Shown here: piece after piece, positions 36,951 through 44,352 of the stretch
Numbering within the stretch: the first letter of the stretch is position 1
Layout: each line of letters begins with the position of its first letter
Source of the DNA: Pseudomonadota bacterium
GTDB taxonomy: Bacteria; Pseudomonadota; Gammaproteobacteria; Burkholderiales; Thiobacteraceae
DNA: 58,592 bases
Assembly (NCBI GenBank): GCA_021812385.1
Contig: JAKANO010000019.1
Coordinates: 1-58,592, forward strand
Direction: 5' to 3'
Notes under the pieces: model-generated
What the model was told of the DNA's origin: nothing
What the model saw: only the letters and a program-made list of their open reading frames with translations
Databases searched by the model: none
Program-made: the position numbers and the translations under genes

Positions 36951-37110
36951 GGAAAAATAAGCCTATCGTAAGTAAAGCAAGCCGTTAACAAAAAGAGTTG
37001 AAGATGAGGGCTTGGGGCGTTGAGGGGAAAAACTTCACTCGAACGGTTTGTGACTCGTTTCAGCCGGTCATAGCCTGCCCGCTGATAGTCCGCTAAGCAG
37101 TAATAAACAG

Positions 37111-37167
37111 TCGCTACGACTAAGCCATGTGGCGGCGAAGCCGTCCGACTTGGGCGCCTTGTTATGA
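37111..37167 (-). other. attC-like sequence at the 3' end of the orphan gene
   Basis: Just after the stop of the AT-rich gene, the minus strand reads ATAACAAGGCGCC, then CAAGTCGGACGGC, TTCG-type loop and GCCGCC with GGCTTAG. This resembles the first half of integron attC sites, which begin ATAACAAACGCC in Vibrio repeats, and can fold into an imperfect hairpin. A clear terminal GTTA core on the other side is not visible, so the site may be decayed or the likeness may be accidental. No integrase gene lies in the window. Confidence 0.3.
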
Positions 37168-37180
37168 GTAAGAGTAAATA

Positions 37181-38044
37181 TCAACACATCACCTTTTCTC
37201 GGAAAACCTCAATTGCTTTCGCATGCTTTGGCAATAATTCTGGGGTTGTCCAAATGGCCCACTGGAGTGCATTATTGAACTTCGGTGATTCATCCAAAAT
37301 ATCAGCGACTAAAGAAGTAGATGCAATTACAGCAATTATTCGGCTTTCCGATAAGTACTTTTTGAAGTGGCGCTCATGGTTCGTGAGGAAAATCATATTG
37401 GCTCTATGCAATTTATCGCCCAGTTCTTCGAATGTTCTTGCTTCTAATAACACATTAGCGGGGATTAGATCATCGATGTTTATAGCGACAATTCCAAAAT
37501 CAAAAAATTTTTCGAATTGGGATACTGCATTAGAAAGGACCTTGGGTACCCCTTTCTCTGAAAATATCTTTTTACAAGGGATAGCGATTTTTTGCCCTTG
37601 AATGCTTACAACAACATCGGGTTCGGCCAGCTGCGTATCTGGAATGGATTTCCGTATTTTTGTACAGACTTCTAGCTCCCAAAGTATGCTCTTGGCGTGG
37701 GAAAGTTCCCGCTCAAAGAAATTCAAGGTTCCCCGCAATAGATCTTTCAAATACTTTTTCCTTGAGACTTCGCTGCTCAATACCTGCATGGCATTTGAGA
37801 TTCTTTCAACATGAAGGGACTTAAATAATAGCGCCGTATCAGTTGTTTCGCTATTGCCACTAGCCCACTCATCAACAAGTTTTTCTGCACTCTCCAGCAA
37901 TTCGTATAGTTGGCTAGTTGAGTTCAACTGTATATTTGATTCTTCGTATAGGTTTCTGATTAGCTCAATCTTGCTTCGCAGAGCAACATGGTTATATTTG
38001 CTTCGCTCGGAACTATCAATTGTACTTGCTACAAAAATATTCAT
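37181..38044 (-). CDS. AT-rich orphan protein, possible nuclease-like fold
   Basis: I do not recognise a family for this 287-residue protein. It has no signal peptide or membrane segment. The middle contains ELEVCTKIRKS followed by EPDVVV, a turn (SIQGQ) and IAIPCKK (about residues 127-158). That pattern of E, PD and xxK on adjacent strands recalls PD-(D/E)XK nucleases, although the acidic residue of the last motif is a proline here. Base composition is clearly more AT-rich than the neighbouring pigment genes, which points to recent transfer. It lies in the island between the ketosynthase and HEPT/MNT genes, beside an attC-like sequence. Confidence 0.7.
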   Translation of the reverse strand: MNIFVASTIDSSERSKYNHVALRSKIELIRNLYEESNIQLNSTSQLYELLESAEKLVDEWASGNSETTDTALLFKSLHVERISNAMQVLSSEVSRKKYLKDLLRGTLNFFERELSHAKSILWELEVCTKIRKSIPDTQLAEPDVVVSIQGQKIAIPCKKIFSEKGVPKVLSNAVSQFEKFFDFGIVAINIDDLIPANVLLEARTFEELGDKLHRANMIFLTNHERHFKKYLSESRIIAVIASTSLVADILDESPKFNNALQWAIWTTPELLPKHAKAIEVFREKVMC

Positions 38045-38083
38045 AAGTAAGACCTAGCCGAGTAGGGAGAGGGCTTTTATCTA

Positions 38084-38130
38084 CCCACGCAGATTCAAAA
38101 CCGCGTGGGCACAAAGACGTGCCACCCTAC
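38084..38130. repeat. Small palindromic intergenic repeat
   Basis: CCCACGC/GCGTGGG (38084-38090 and 38103-38109) forms a hairpin. It overlaps a second one, GTGGGCAC with GTGCCAC (38105-38112 and 38119-38125), followed by CCTACC. Elements of this GTGGGCAC design are common intergenic repeats in proteobacteria. It lies between the orphan gene and the MNT gene, at a possible island junction. Confidence 0.45.
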
Positions 38131-38143
38131 CCGGCTTTACCCC

Positions 38144-38503
38144 TCATCGCTTCATCTTCGCCAGCTTATCAACTGTATTGTGTCCCGCATCCTTGGTGTA
38201 AATTGCCACTCCGACGCGGTCGATATGCGCGATCAGTTCGGCATTGTTAATCTGCCGGTACTGCGATAAATCGACACTGTAAGGCAGCATCAGGTCATCG
38301 ATCTGGTCTTCGATTTGCATGAATTCGGCAAACGCAATCTCGCTGCCCTTGATGCTGAGGTCGATGTCGGAGCCGGGACGGTAGTTGCCTTTTGCGCGTG
38401 AACCGTAGATCAGCACGGCATCGATGGCGTCGTGCTGCGCAAAAACGCTGTTGAGCTTATCCAGCGTCGCAACTGACAAGCCAAATGGCGTCTGCGTGGT
38501 CAT
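38144..38503 (-). CDS. MNT-type nucleotidyltransferase (antitoxin)
   Basis: The 119-residue protein carries the minimal nucleotidyltransferase core YGSRAKGNYRPGSDIDLSI (about 33-51), with the G-S and D-x-D residues in place, and a downstream acidic region (VDLSQYR). Such MNT proteins pair with HEPT proteins in toxin-antitoxin systems, where MNT modifies the HEPT toxin with AMP. It overlaps the HEPT gene by four bases and is downstream of it. Both genes sit in the accessory island. Confidence 0.87.
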   Translation of the reverse strand: MTTQTPFGLSVATLDKLNSVFAQHDAIDAVLIYGSRAKGNYRPGSDIDLSIKGSEIAFAEFMQIEDQIDDLMLPYSVDLSQYRQINNAELIAHIDRVGVAIYTKDAGHNTVDKLAKMKR

Positions 38504-38913
38504 GGCAGGTATTTTTCCATCTCGGTTTGCAGCGCGACGAGTAGCGGAAAATACTGTTCCACGATGGCCTCAACCAATGCCTCGGCGATGTGTTCATTGT
38601 AGGTATGCGATGAAATATTTCGGCTTTGGATCATGGCCATCCATGGTTCGCCGTCGGCGATGAGTTCTACCTTGAAGGCTTCGCGGGTGGCGTCTTTCGA
38701 GCCTTTGATGTTTTGATTGCCCTGGTCTTGCAGGTAGTCCTTCAGCACATTCCAGGCGAGTTCGTGGGTGAACTCAAAGGCCTGAATCACGCCCTGTTTT
38801 TCCAAGTTTGAGAGTGTGCGCTGATGCCGCAGTTCGACTGCGCTTTGCAGTTGTTGCAAAGCTTTTTTGTAATTGGCGAAGCGTTGCTGCCAACGGATGT
38901 CTTGATGGGTCAT
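38500..38913 (-). CDS. HEPT-domain protein (HI0074 family toxin)
   Basis: The 137-residue all-helical protein belongs to the HI0074/nucleotidyltransferase substrate-binding family. It contains SRNISSHTYNE near residue 100, which fits the R-x4-H-x-Y motif of HEPT ribonucleases; the tyrosine is the target of AMP transfer in studied pairs. I start at the ATG preceded by AGGA with a six-base spacer rather than at the ORF edge fifteen bases upstream. Together with MNT it forms an SO_3166-type toxin-antitoxin module. Confidence 0.87.
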   Translation of the reverse strand: MTHQDIRWQQRFANYKKALQQLQSAVELRHQRTLSNLEKQGVIQAFEFTHELAWNVLKDYLQDQGNQNIKGSKDATREAFKVELIADGEPWMAMIQSRNISSHTYNEHIAEALVEAIVEQYFPLLVALQTEMEKYLP

Positions 38914-38982
38914 TTTGATCCTGTGCAAGTTCTTGGCTCAGAGCATAGGGGGAGTTTAGCAAATTCCAGTGCCTGGGTTGAG

Positions 38983-39150
38983 TCAAATAGTCGCTTGCTG
39001 GGCTTTGCGCATGCGTTCTCGCAATGACCAATAGGCCGCGAGCATTCCCAGCAGCAGGCCGGCCAAGGCATCCACCGCCACATGCTGACGCGTGGCGATG
39101 GTGGAATAGACGATGCCGATACACCGCATTGCATTGAGGATCAGTATCCA
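38983..39150 (-). pseudogene. Remnant of a PAP2-type gene C terminus
   Basis: Positions 39007-39150 align without gaps to 39971-40114 in the intact PAP2 gene (constant offset 964). The frame is kept: on the minus strand it encodes CIGIVYSTIATRQH, then VAVDALAGLLLGMLAAYWS and RERMRKAQQATI, ending in its own TGA at 38983. Differences such as ATC for ATT (Ile) and CGT for CGC (Arg) are mostly synonymous. The catalytic histidine lies in this segment. The rest of the gene is missing. Confidence 0.75.
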
Positions 39151-39162
39151 GAATTAAAGGGG

Positions 39163-39206
39163 CCGTGCTCGAATTAAATTTCGGGTGGAATTCAATTCGA
39201 GCACGG
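39163..39206. repeat. Perfect inverted repeat next to the PAP2 remnant
   Basis: CCGTGCTCGAATT (39163-39175) and its exact reverse complement AATTCGAGCACGG (39194-39206) flank an 18-base loop. It lies between the PAP2 remnant and brnA. There is no T run, so it is not a typical terminator. It may be an operator, a decayed element end or a structured 3' end for the brnTA transcript. Confidence 0.6.
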
Positions 39207-39268
39207 AGCTGGTTACGTTAAAGCCGGGACGACGGCATTATGCAGGATGGCACGGTTCATAGGCCAGC

Positions 39269-39595
39269 TTATCCGAGCTTCTTCAACCACTCTGGATGTT
39301 TTTTGACCAGGAGCTGCAAAGCCGCATCCATGCGGGTCTGCCAGCCTTCGCCGGTCGAGCGGAAGTAAGATAGGACTTCTGGGCTGTAGCGGACGCTCAC
39401 CTGCTCCTTGCGCGTGGCGCTGATTGGCCGCCCGCGTTTCTTGCGGTATGCGTCAACGCCTTTTTGCATTTCTTCGCGGGTCAATGGACGATCATCTTCG
39501 TCCTTGCCGTCCCAAGCGTAATCACCGCCCGGTGGCGCCTTCTTCACCGCCGCTAAAATTGCTTTACGCTGTGTAGTCATTTTCGAGCCACTCAT
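39269..39595 (-). CDS. brnA: BrnA-type antitoxin
   Basis: BrnA neutralises the BrnT ribonuclease and represses its own promoter. The 108-residue protein has the conserved C-terminal ribbon-helix-helix region EQVSVRYSPEVLSYFRSTG and then WQTRMDAALQLLV (about 64-93). A charged N-terminal part follows the usual layout. The start at 39595 has AGAGG seven bases upstream; an ATG at 39580 is the alternative. It overlaps the brnT 3' end by 32 bases, as expected for a coupled toxin-antitoxin operon. Confidence 0.88.
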   Translation of the reverse strand: MSGSKMTTQRKAILAAVKKAPPGGDYAWDGKDEDDRPLTREEMQKGVDAYRKKRGRPISATRKEQVSVRYSPEVLSYFRSTGEGWQTRMDAALQLLVKKHPEWLKKLG

Positions 39596-39857
39596 GATAG
39601 ACCTCTCGTTCTTCCTCGCTTGCAGTACGAAAACTTATAATGTGGGGCTGTGTGCCTGGTAGATGCACTACGGTTAGCACGGCAAGCCGGTCGAATACGT
39701 AAGCAAACGACTGCATGCGCTCCTCATTATTTCTGACGCTCTCCACGTCCAGCCGAAACTGGCTATCCAGCACCAACCCCGCGTCCGCAAAATCCAAATG
39801 ATGTTTGTCCAGATTTCTTGCGCGTTTTTGCGCGTCCCAAGTAAAGCGCGATTTCAT
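39564..39857 (-). CDS. brnT: BrnT-type ribonuclease toxin
   Basis: BrnT is a RelE-like ribonuclease that arrests translation. The 97-residue protein shows the family start RFTWDAQKRARNLDKHHLDF and then ADAGLVLDS, with a central beta sheet region ending in IISFRTASEEEREVYHEW. The start at 39857 is set by the promoter: the -10 box TACAAT ends six bases before this ATG, so the message would be almost leaderless. The ORF extends 48 bases further upstream, into the promoter, which makes the longer start unlikely. Confidence 0.88.
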   Translation of the reverse strand: MKSRFTWDAQKRARNLDKHHLDFADAGLVLDSQFRLDVESVRNNEERMQSFAYVFDRLAVLTVVHLPGTQPHIISFRTASEEEREVYHEWLENDYTA

Positions 39858-39859
39858 TG

Positions 39860-39892
39860 AATTATTGTAGATGCGATAATTAGATTGGTCAA
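39860..39892 (-). promoter_or_regulatory. brnTA promoter with inverted-repeat operator
   Basis: On the minus strand TTGACC (39892-39887), a 17-bp spacer and TACAAT (39869-39864) make a near-ideal promoter. AATTAT-N10-ATAATT (39860-39881) covers the -10 box and fits autorepression by BrnA. The start codon of brnT is seven bases after the -10 box. Confidence 0.7.
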
Positions 39893-39922
39893 CCGTTAAA
39901 GTCACTCAAACTCGATTAAGCG

Positions 39923-40630
39923 TCATTGATCCTGCGGGTGTGTTTGCCGGACTTTGCCGGTTACGCCCACGCGCATGCGCTGTCGCAATGACCAATAGGC
40001 CGCGAGCATTCCCAGCAGCAGGCCGGCCAAGGCATCCACCGCCACATGCTGGCGCGTGGCAATGGTGGAATAGACGATGCCGATACACCACAGCCAATTG
40101 AGGCTGAGCAGCCAGCGCGGCGCGCCGAAGCGGCGCAGCAAGTGGTGCAACCAGACGCCCGAAAAAGCGGCGGTGGCGACATGCAGCGACGGAAAGGCAT
40201 TGCCCGCAGCGTCGATGTTTTTGAGGAAATCCACGTCGGGATATTTTGCCCAATCGATATTGGCCACCGGCACGACGGTGGGCCAGAAGTAGAACACCAA
40301 CATGCCTGCCAGGCAGGTTGCGGCCATGGCCAAGCCATAGCCGTACAGCTCGCGCCGCGTCGACAGCAATGCCGGGGGCAGCGAAACATAGACCCACAGC
40401 GAGATGTACATGGGCATGGCCAGCGGCTGAAAGGCAATCAGGCGATCCAATAAGGTGAAGGGCATTACCGTTGCCGGGTAGGCCGGCTCTTTGAGCAAAT
40501 AAAAATAAGCGCCGAAAAACAGCACGATGAAAAGCGTCGTTCCAATCCCTTTGAGATAGGGATGCTTGGCTAATGCCGCAGCGACTTGGCGGTACCAGGG
40601 CAGCGGTGGTGCAGCGGTGTCGGACATCAT
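39923..40630 (-). CDS. PAP2-superfamily phosphatase-like membrane protein
   Basis: The 235-residue protein has about six transmembrane segments and the PAP2 catalytic regions AFPSLHVATAAF (about 145-156) and STIATRQHVAVDALAG (about 188-203), of the inositol-phosphoceramide-synthase-like subgroup. It is the last gene of the upstream pigment operon block, overlapping the deacetylase gene by four bases. In this setting it may process a lipid-phosphate carrier or the glycerolipid acceptor of the polyene. The 144-bp segment encoding its catalytic histidine is repeated as a remnant 964 bp downstream on the same strand. Confidence 0.82.
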   Translation of the reverse strand: MMSDTAAPPLPWYRQVAAALAKHPYLKGIGTTLFIVLFFGAYFYLLKEPAYPATVMPFTLLDRLIAFQPLAMPMYISLWVYVSLPPALLSTRRELYGYGLAMAATCLAGMLVFYFWPTVVPVANIDWAKYPDVDFLKNIDAAGNAFPSLHVATAAFSGVWLHHLLRRFGAPRWLLSLNWLWCIGIVYSTIATRQHVAVDALAGLLLGMLAAYWSLRQRMRVGVTGKVRQTHPQDQ

Positions 40631-41430
40631 GCGAGGGCTTGACGCAAGGTGACAAGACGCAGATTCGCTGCGCGCGCGGCGGCCAATACTGCGGGGAGTA
40701 CTTCGAGAATAACCGGGATACCTTCAGGCGTGCGCGCCGCGTTGCCGTCGTGCAACAGCAAAATGCCGCCAGCACGCAGGCCGTTCAACAAGCGCTGCTT
40801 AACGCGCGCCACGTCGCCGCTGCGGGTGTCGAAACCGCGCGCCGACCAACTGGCCAGCCTTAGCTCCAATCGCGCCAGCACCGGGCCGAGCAAGGGATTG
40901 CGCAAACCGGCGGGGGCGCGAAAAAACAGCGGACGCTGGCCGGTAATGGCCGTGAGCGTGTCCTGCGCCGCCTGTAATTCCCGCAGGAAGCCCGACGGCC
41001 CCATGAATGAAAAGTGATGCTGGTGATGCTGGCTGTGATTTTCCACGGCATGGCCGCGGCGCACGATTTCCCGGCATAGCTCGGGATAACGCGCGGCTTT
41101 TTCCCCAATACAGAAAAAGGTCGCCTGGGCCGCGTGGCGCTCCAGTATGTCCAGCACCTGCGGCGTGACGTCAGGATCGGGCCCATCGTCGATGGTCAGG
41201 GCGATTTCATTTCTGGCTGTGGCGGCGGCAGGTAGCCGTGTCCAGTTCGGTCCTAGCGCGTGGCTGCGCGGCCACAGTCCGAGCAGCGTGAGCAGGGCGT
41301 GATTGGCCAGCAGCGCGCCCAAGGCCCAGCGCCATTGCGCGGGTGCCGCGATAACAGCGATCAGCGCCAGCGCATGCAGCGCGATGGATGCGCGGATTAA
41401 CAATGAGGGCTGCCAGCGTGCACTATGCAT
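40627..41430 (-). CDS. Polysaccharide deacetylase (NodB-like) family protein
   Basis: The 267-residue protein has an N-terminal hydrophobic region (two or three segments, about 5-60) and a NodB-homology domain. Markers are LTIDDGPDPDVTPQVLDIL (about 73-91), ATFFCIGEKA and the metal-binding pair in HAVENHSQHHQHH. It should be a metal-dependent deacetylase acting at the membrane. Within the pigment cluster its target could be an N-acetylated sugar added by the glycosyltransferase, which is only a guess. It overlaps the MMPL gene by eight bases. Confidence 0.85.
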   Translation of the reverse strand: MHSARWQPSLLIRASIALHALALIAVIAAPAQWRWALGALLANHALLTLLGLWPRSHALGPNWTRLPAAATARNEIALTIDDGPDPDVTPQVLDILERHAAQATFFCIGEKAARYPELCREIVRRGHAVENHSQHHQHHFSFMGPSGFLRELQAAQDTLTAITGQRPLFFRAPAGLRNPLLGPVLARLELRLASWSARGFDTRSGDVARVKQRLLNGLRAGGILLLHDGNAARTPEGIPVILEVLPAVLAAARAANLRLVTLRQALA

Positions 41431-43765
41431 GGGCTTGCCTGGCGAAAATCGCGGAATAAATCAGCGCAAGAATGACGCCCGGCGCCACGGTGACGCCCAT
41501 GGCCTGCAAGATCGACACATTGGAAAACGCCAGCAAGCCGAACCCCGCGACGGTGGTGAGATTGGCAAACAACATCGAGGCCAGGGTGCGCGGCGCGATG
41601 CTGTGTTCAAGCGATTGCTCGGCGCGATCAAAAAACAGCGCGTAATTGGAGCCCACCGCGACCACCAGCAGCAAGCCCACCAGGTGCAGAATAATCAGCT
41701 GCTGGCCCAGCAGCGCCAAGCCCGCCGTGACGCTGATGACCGCGGCCGCCAGCGGCAAGATGATGCGCAGCACGCGCAGCGGCGAGCGCAACACCCATAG
41801 CAGCAGTCCGATGATGGCGAGCAGCCCGCCCAGCGACAACAGGATGGCTTCATGCAAGTAGCCGGAATACAGGCGGTCGGACTCGGCTTTCATATCCACG
41901 AGCAACACATTGGGCAAACCGCTGGCGCGCAAGGCGGCGCGCATGCGATCGGCGTTGATGCTGGCATCTTGCGCCGCAGTCAGCGGCAACAGGGCGCTCC
42001 AGTGGTGCTGTTGACGGATGAGCAGCGCATCCACCGCCATGGCCATCGAAGTCTGTTCCAGGTCGGACGCTTGCAGCAAGGGCTGCTTGCTGGCGGCCGC
42101 GACGTCGCTGAGAAATGGCTTAAACAATTGTGCCCGCACCGGTAAGCCCTGAAGCGCTTGCGCCAGCCGCGCTTCCAACACGGCAGGGGCGGGCAGGCTG
42201 GCCTGGCGCGCGCGCTGTGTGGCGATGCTGGGCAGGTAACGGCTGGGACTTTCGAATCCGGCGAGCGCGCCTTGATCGACTTGCGCTTGCAATACCGTGG
42301 AGACTTGTTCGGCGTCGCGCAATACCGCTTCCTGGTTCGCGCCGGATACCACCACGAGATAACGCACATCGGGCGCGCCCATGTCGGCGCGCAGACTGGC
42401 ATCCAAGGCAATCTCGGCCTGCGATACCGGGCTGAGCGAAGCGATCTTGTCATCCCACAAACTGGCGCGGTGCTGCACCAGGATGGCGCAAGCCGCCAGC
42501 AGCAGTAGCGCGGCTGCCCAGCGCAATGTGGCGGCGCGCTGTACCAGGCGCGATAGGACAACACCCAGCGCCGATACATCGTGGATGCGAAAATTGCTCG
42601 GCAGCAGATGCGGCAAGACGAAGCGCGTCACCAGGGCGGCGGCGATCAGCCCCGCAATGGCATGCAGGCCGAGTTGCGCCAGACCCGGAAAGCCGGACAG
42701 CAGCAGCGAAGCAAAACCGAAGATCGAAGTCAGCACGCCGAGGCGGATCGTAGGCCAGAAGCGTTGAATCCAATGCTGCTGGTCAGCCCCTGCTTGTTCC
42801 GATTGCACGAACAAATAGATGGAATAATCCACCGCTTCGCCGATCAGCGCGGTGCCAAATCCCAGCGTGATGCCATGCACCGCGCCGAAGCCCAGGCTGA
42901 CGGCGGCGACGCCCGCCAGCGCGCCGCTGATGACCGGCAAGAAACCCAAGGCCAGCGCGCTGAAGGAACGATAAACCAGCAGCAACAGCGTGGCGATGAG
43001 CGCCACGCTGATGATAGACAAGCGGCTCACCTGGCCTTTGATGGTGTCGCGCGAGGTCACCGAAAACACGCCGGGGCCGGTCATCACCAACTTGGCAGCC
43101 GGCGTTGCGTTGGGCGCCGTATCGAACGCGAGGCGGATGGCGGCCATGGCGCGTTGCTGCGCATCGGTATCGGAGCCCGAAGCGCGCGTTTGCATCAGCA
43201 GCAAGGCGCGCCTGCCGTCGCGTGACGCCCATGCGCCATCGACCATCGGCGGGCGGCTGCCGCTGTTGAGTTGTTCCAGCAATTGCACCATCTCGCCCGT
43301 CGGGTCGCGCGGCAGCAAGGACTTGGCCAGCAGCCCGGCGGGCGAGGCCAGCAGGTCGATGCTGTCGCTGACGGCGGCATGCAGGCCATCCACGCTGAAG
43401 CGCGCCGGCGTCACCGCAGGGCTGAGCAGGTAGCGGTGGTTGAACAGGTACAAACGGTCGCGTTCGGCGCTGACGGGTTCGCCGTTATTGACGCTGACAA
43501 AAGCCGGATCGGCGCGCAGGCGCTGCGCCATTTGTTTGGAAAGCTGGGCGCGGGTGGGCGCATCGGCGCCTGCGATGCCCACCAGAATCAAGCGCGAAGC
43601 CAGGCCGTCGCGGATTTGTTCCAGCAGCAGTTGCTGCTCGGGGGTCGGGCTGCGCGGCAAAAATGCCGATAGATCGGTGGTGAATTGACTGCGGCTGATG
43701 ATGATGGCGCAGGCGAGGATGAACGCCAGCCATAGCGCGATCGCTGACTTGCCTTGTGGCCTCAC
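41423..43765 (-). CDS. MMPL-family RND exporter
   Basis: The 780-residue protein has the RND/MMPL duplication: two halves each with a leading transmembrane segment, a large periplasmic loop and a block of five segments. The first loop runs about 30-240 and the second about 430-610. Segments such as GTALIGEAVDYSIYLF mark the MMPL transport core. In aryl polyene clusters this protein moves the lipid product across the inner membrane. It is coupled to the LolA-like gene (4-base overlap). Confidence 0.88.
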   Translation of the reverse strand: MRPQGKSAIALWLAFILACAIIISRSQFTTDLSAFLPRSPTPEQQLLLEQIRDGLASRLILVGIAGADAPTRAQLSKQMAQRLRADPAFVSVNNGEPVSAERDRLYLFNHRYLLSPAVTPARFSVDGLHAAVSDSIDLLASPAGLLAKSLLPRDPTGEMVQLLEQLNSGSRPPMVDGAWASRDGRRALLLMQTRASGSDTDAQQRAMAAIRLAFDTAPNATPAAKLVMTGPGVFSVTSRDTIKGQVSRLSIISVALIATLLLLVYRSFSALALGFLPVISGALAGVAAVSLGFGAVHGITLGFGTALIGEAVDYSIYLFVQSEQAGADQQHWIQRFWPTIRLGVLTSIFGFASLLLSGFPGLAQLGLHAIAGLIAAALVTRFVLPHLLPSNFRIHDVSALGVVLSRLVQRAATLRWAAALLLLAACAILVQHRASLWDDKIASLSPVSQAEIALDASLRADMGAPDVRYLVVVSGANQEAVLRDAEQVSTVLQAQVDQGALAGFESPSRYLPSIATQRARQASLPAPAVLEARLAQALQGLPVRAQLFKPFLSDVAAASKQPLLQASDLEQTSMAMAVDALLIRQQHHWSALLPLTAAQDASINADRMRAALRASGLPNVLLVDMKAESDRLYSGYLHEAILLSLGGLLAIIGLLLWVLRSPLRVLRIILPLAAAVISVTAGLALLGQQLIILHLVGLLLVVAVGSNYALFFDRAEQSLEHSIAPRTLASMLFANLTTVAGFGLLAFSNVSILQAMGVTVAPGVILALIYSAIFARQAHA

Positions 43766-44352
43766 GGCGCGGCTATCTTTCCGATGAGCATCAGCGAGCT
43801 GTCGCCATCGGCCTGGGTGATTTCGATGCTGCGCACGCTGTCGCGCACGCCGGCGATGTGGATGCGTTTCACCACCGCCAGCATTTTTTCATTGAGCGGC
43901 AATAGTTGCAGCGTCCAGCGTTCGGCTGTGCCCTCCAGATGCAAGCGGTAGTTGCGTTCCAGCGACTTGCGATCGCCCGCCAAGGTGCCGCGAATGCTGT
44001 CGATGAACGCCGCCAGCTCGGGGTAATCCTGCAATTGCAAGCGATGTGTTTGGCGGCCGCGCTCGATGATCAGGGTGCCGCCGTCCACGGTCATGGATTC
44101 GGGTTTGGGCTTGAGCGTGCGTTTTTCCAAGTGGTCGGGGGCGCGGTAGAGTAGTTCGCCGGAGGACTCCACCGGCTTGTCGAGCATGGCGATGAATTTC
44201 TTTTCGAAAAAACGGGCGCGGTCGGAACGGGTTTGCGCCAGGCCCTGCATGAGTTGATCGATATTCCACTCGGCGGCGTGGCTGTTGGCAGGCCACAACA
44301 TCAGCGCTAGAGCCAGGCGCAAGGAAAAGGCAAAGGGGCGTCGTGTCATCAT
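43762..44352 (-). CDS. LolA-like periplasmic carrier protein
   Basis: The 196-residue protein has a signal peptide (about 1-26, ending NSHA) and the LolA/LolB-type fold region RARFFEKKFIAMLDKPVESSGELLYRAPDHLEKRT. LolA-like proteins in aryl polyene clusters are thought to carry the lipid across the periplasm to the outer membrane. It sits between the acyltransferase and MMPL genes, overlapping each by four bases. The regular chromosomal lolA would be elsewhere. Confidence 0.85.
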   Translation of the reverse strand: MMTRRPFAFSLRLALALMLWPANSHAAEWNIDQLMQGLAQTRSDRARFFEKKFIAMLDKPVESSGELLYRAPDHLEKRTLKPKPESMTVDGGTLIIERGRQTHRLQLQDYPELAAFIDSIRGTLAGDRKSLERNYRLHLEGTAERWTLQLLPLNEKMLAVVKRIHIAGVRDSVRSIEITQADGDSSLMLIGKIAAP

